Positions 62,833 through 64,000 of a stretch of 64,000 nt of DNA are shown in pieces. This DNA comes from Algibacter luteus (lineage in GTDB: Bacteria > Bacteroidota > Bacteroidia > Flavobacteriales > Flavobacteriaceae). Below the pieces are notes generated by a model. The model was not told the origin of the DNA. It was given only the letters and a program-made list of their open reading frames with translations, and did not search any database. The first letter of the stretch is position 1; each line of letters starts with the position of its first letter. The DNA lies in the NCBI RefSeq assembly GCF_900141715.1, contig NZ_FQYK01000001.1, positions 496,001 through 560,000 on the forward strand. Reading direction: 5' to 3'. The translations under genes and the position numbers were made by a program.

Positions 62833-63156
62833 TTATTCTTCATTATCATCATCCATCAACTCAGGGTCTGGGTCTTGTACAGCTTCAGGATCGTTGTTAT
62901 CAAAATCGTCGTAATCATCTTCATCATAATTCTCCATTGTTACAGATAGTTTCGAACTTACTTTTACCAAGTATTTGGTATCTTCAGTAGTTACTTCTAC
63001 AGCTTCAATAATTTCATTATGTTGGTTTCTAAACGAAATAATATGGTCATCGTCATATCCATCTGGGTATTTTTCAACTAACAACGCCAAAATTTCAGGG
63101 GTTAATTTTTTGAAATCGACAATGACTCTTTTTAAATTATCGCTTTTGTTTTTCAT
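62833..63156 (-). CDS. Acidic-tailed protein of unknown function
   Basis: A 107-residue protein from the ATG at 63156 (the TTG at 63183 extends the frame but is unlikely). Residues 1-70 form a compact alpha/beta region (LKRVIVDFKKLTPEILALL, HIISFRNQHNEIIEAVEV), and residues 72-107 are a highly acidic tail rich in Asp and Glu. The same kind of protein is common in Flavobacteriaceae next to VOC/DUF155 genes, from memory. A metal- or DNA-mimic role is possible but unsupported. It is first in the leftward run of small genes. Confidence 0.72.
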   Translation of the reverse strand: MKNKSDNLKRVIVDFKKLTPEILALLVEKYPDGYDDDHIISFRNQHNEIIEAVEVTTEDTKYLVKVSSKLSVTMENYDEDDYDDFDNNDPEAVQDPDPELMDDDNEE

Positions 63157-63204
63157 TTTTTCGGTAATATTTATTACTGACAAGTTAAATATACTATTTT
63201 ATGA

Positions 63205-64000
63205 TTATTTTTTTCGAATAACATCGTAAAAATCTTTTCTTCTATCTTTTAAATTTTTTACTGCGCCAAATGTGTGCAATTCTCTTAGCAAACTAATATC
63301 AACATCTGCCACTAAAATCATTTCGGTATTTGGAGTGGCTTCGGCCTTTATACCATTACTAGGAAATGAAAAATCGCATGGTGTAAATACGGCAGATTGG
63401 GCATATTGTATATCCATATTGTTTACATTAGGCAAATTACCAACGCTGCCCGCTATAGCCACATAACATTCGTTTTCAATAGCTCTTGCCTGAGCACATA
63501 ATCTCACTCTTGAATATCCGTTTTGAGTATCTGTTAAAAACGGCACAAATAGAATGTCCATTCCTTCATCCGCTAATAATCTTGATAATTCTGGAAATTC
63601 TGAATCGTAACAAATTAGAATCCCTATTTTACCACAATCGGTTTCATAGGTTTGCAAATTATTCCCTTTTTGCATCCCCCAAACTTTGGCTTCATCTGGT
63701 GTTACATGTATTTTTTCATAACGCTCAAAACTCCCATCCCGTCTACATAAATATCCAACATTATATAATTTATCATTAACCACCTCTGGCATACTACCAG
63801 ATATAATATTAATATTATACGAAATGGCTAATTGTTTTAATTTGTTAATTATGGTCTCCGTAAATTCGGCTAATTTTCGAATGGCTTCAGGCTCATGCAA
63901 ATGGTTAAACTCCGCCATAAGTGGCGCGTTAAAAAACTCCGGAAACACTGCAAAATCTGATCTGTATGCTGCTAAACTATCTATAAAATACTCAGATTGT
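63205..64000 (-). CDS. Carbon-nitrogen hydrolase (nitrilase) family protein, N-terminus missing
   Basis: The frame runs off the right edge, leaving 264 residues. The nitrilase catalytic triad is present: Glu in FAVFPEFFNAP (near the left edge of the available sequence), Lys in YEKIHVTPDE and Cys in ILICYDSEFPELSR. The visible part is a nearly complete nitrilase domain. The start is off the window; in related Bacteroidetes a GNAT acetyltransferase domain often precedes this domain (about 500 residues in total), so a bifunctional protein is likely but not shown. A GTG at 63948 is internal and not the start. Confidence 0.9.
   Translation of the reverse strand, partial: QSEYFIDSLAAYRSDFAVFPEFFNAPLMAEFNHLHEPEAIRKLAEFTETIINKLKQLAISYNINIISGSMPEVVNDKLYNVGYLCRRDGSFERYEKIHVTPDEAKVWGMQKGNNLQTYETDCGKIGILICYDSEFPELSRLLADEGMDILFVPFLTDTQNGYSRVRLCAQARAIENECYVAIAGSVGNLPNVNNMDIQYAQSAVFTPCDFSFPSNGIKAEATPNTEMILVADVDISLLRELHTFGAVKNLKDRRKDFYDVIRKK

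Overview
The window is AT-rich chromosomal DNA from a gliding marine-type member of the Flavobacteriaceae (Bacteroidetes). The assignment rests on the divergent porU-porV / gldJ locus (type IX secretion and gliding), TTTG/TAnnTTTG-type promoters, absence of Shine-Dalgarno sequences, lipoprotein signals of the LxxC type, a SusC/TonB-linked barrel receptor and a NhaD sodium/proton antiporter. The species cannot be named from sequence alone. No phage, insertion sequence, integrase or CRISPR array was seen.

Layout. 1-4879: a truncated secreted protein, a gene-poor 700-bp gap, an M3 oligopeptidase, an ECF sigma factor with a very small ZAS-type anti-sigma candidate, and a UbiA-like membrane protein. 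5001-10512: gcvP, then a KAS III-like synthase, a small methyltransferase and a GT2 glycosyltransferase. 10551-15712: secreted NUC1 nuclease and PafA-like phosphatase, an MlaE/MlaF lipid ABC transporter pair and a BASS-type symporter. 15735-21394: two minus-strand operons (SprT-like/manC/DUF389 and M28 peptidase/SDR/HAD). 21598-26719: outer membrane beta-barrel receptor, then pdhC and pdhA without an adjacent E1-beta gene. 26906-34616: cdd, porV, porU and divergent gldJ. 34705-44485: murF (apparently TTG-started), a PAS-LuxR regulator, tRNA-Val(TAC), the exbB-exbD-tonB-folC operon, gdh-nhaD and anmK.

44625-60839 is the most distinctive part. After an acyl-CoA dehydrogenase comes a plus-strand arsenosugar gene cluster: AhpD-like protein, ArsS radical SAM enzyme, rhodanese, DUF2064 transferase, purine nucleoside phosphorylase, ArsM, DUF547 lipoprotein and a GT2 of the arsenosugar type. 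Two minus-strand genes (metallophosphoesterase, GH113-like lipoprotein) follow, then an FAD oxidoreductase/polyferredoxin pair and three membrane-associated glycosyltransferase genes. A workable model is: ArsM methylates arsenite, ArsS adds the 5'-deoxyadenosyl group, the phosphorylase removes adenine, and the transferases move the arsenic-bearing sugar onto an acceptor. Only the ArsM/ArsS steps have published family support; the rest is inference from context.

60872-64000 holds small unknown genes around a DUF155 (RMD1/YagE) gene and a VOC gene, and a truncated nitrilase-family gene. Two of the small proteins (60872-61249 and 62594-62815) appear to be paralogues, one exported and one cytoplasmic.

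Three copies of a palindromic REP-like repeat (near 40.5, 46.2 and 59.2 kb) share conserved ends but carry different stems at the same internal hairpin position. Several long reading frames begin at a TTG that is part of a promoter -7 box or just upstream of an ATG; starts have been moved inward accordingly.
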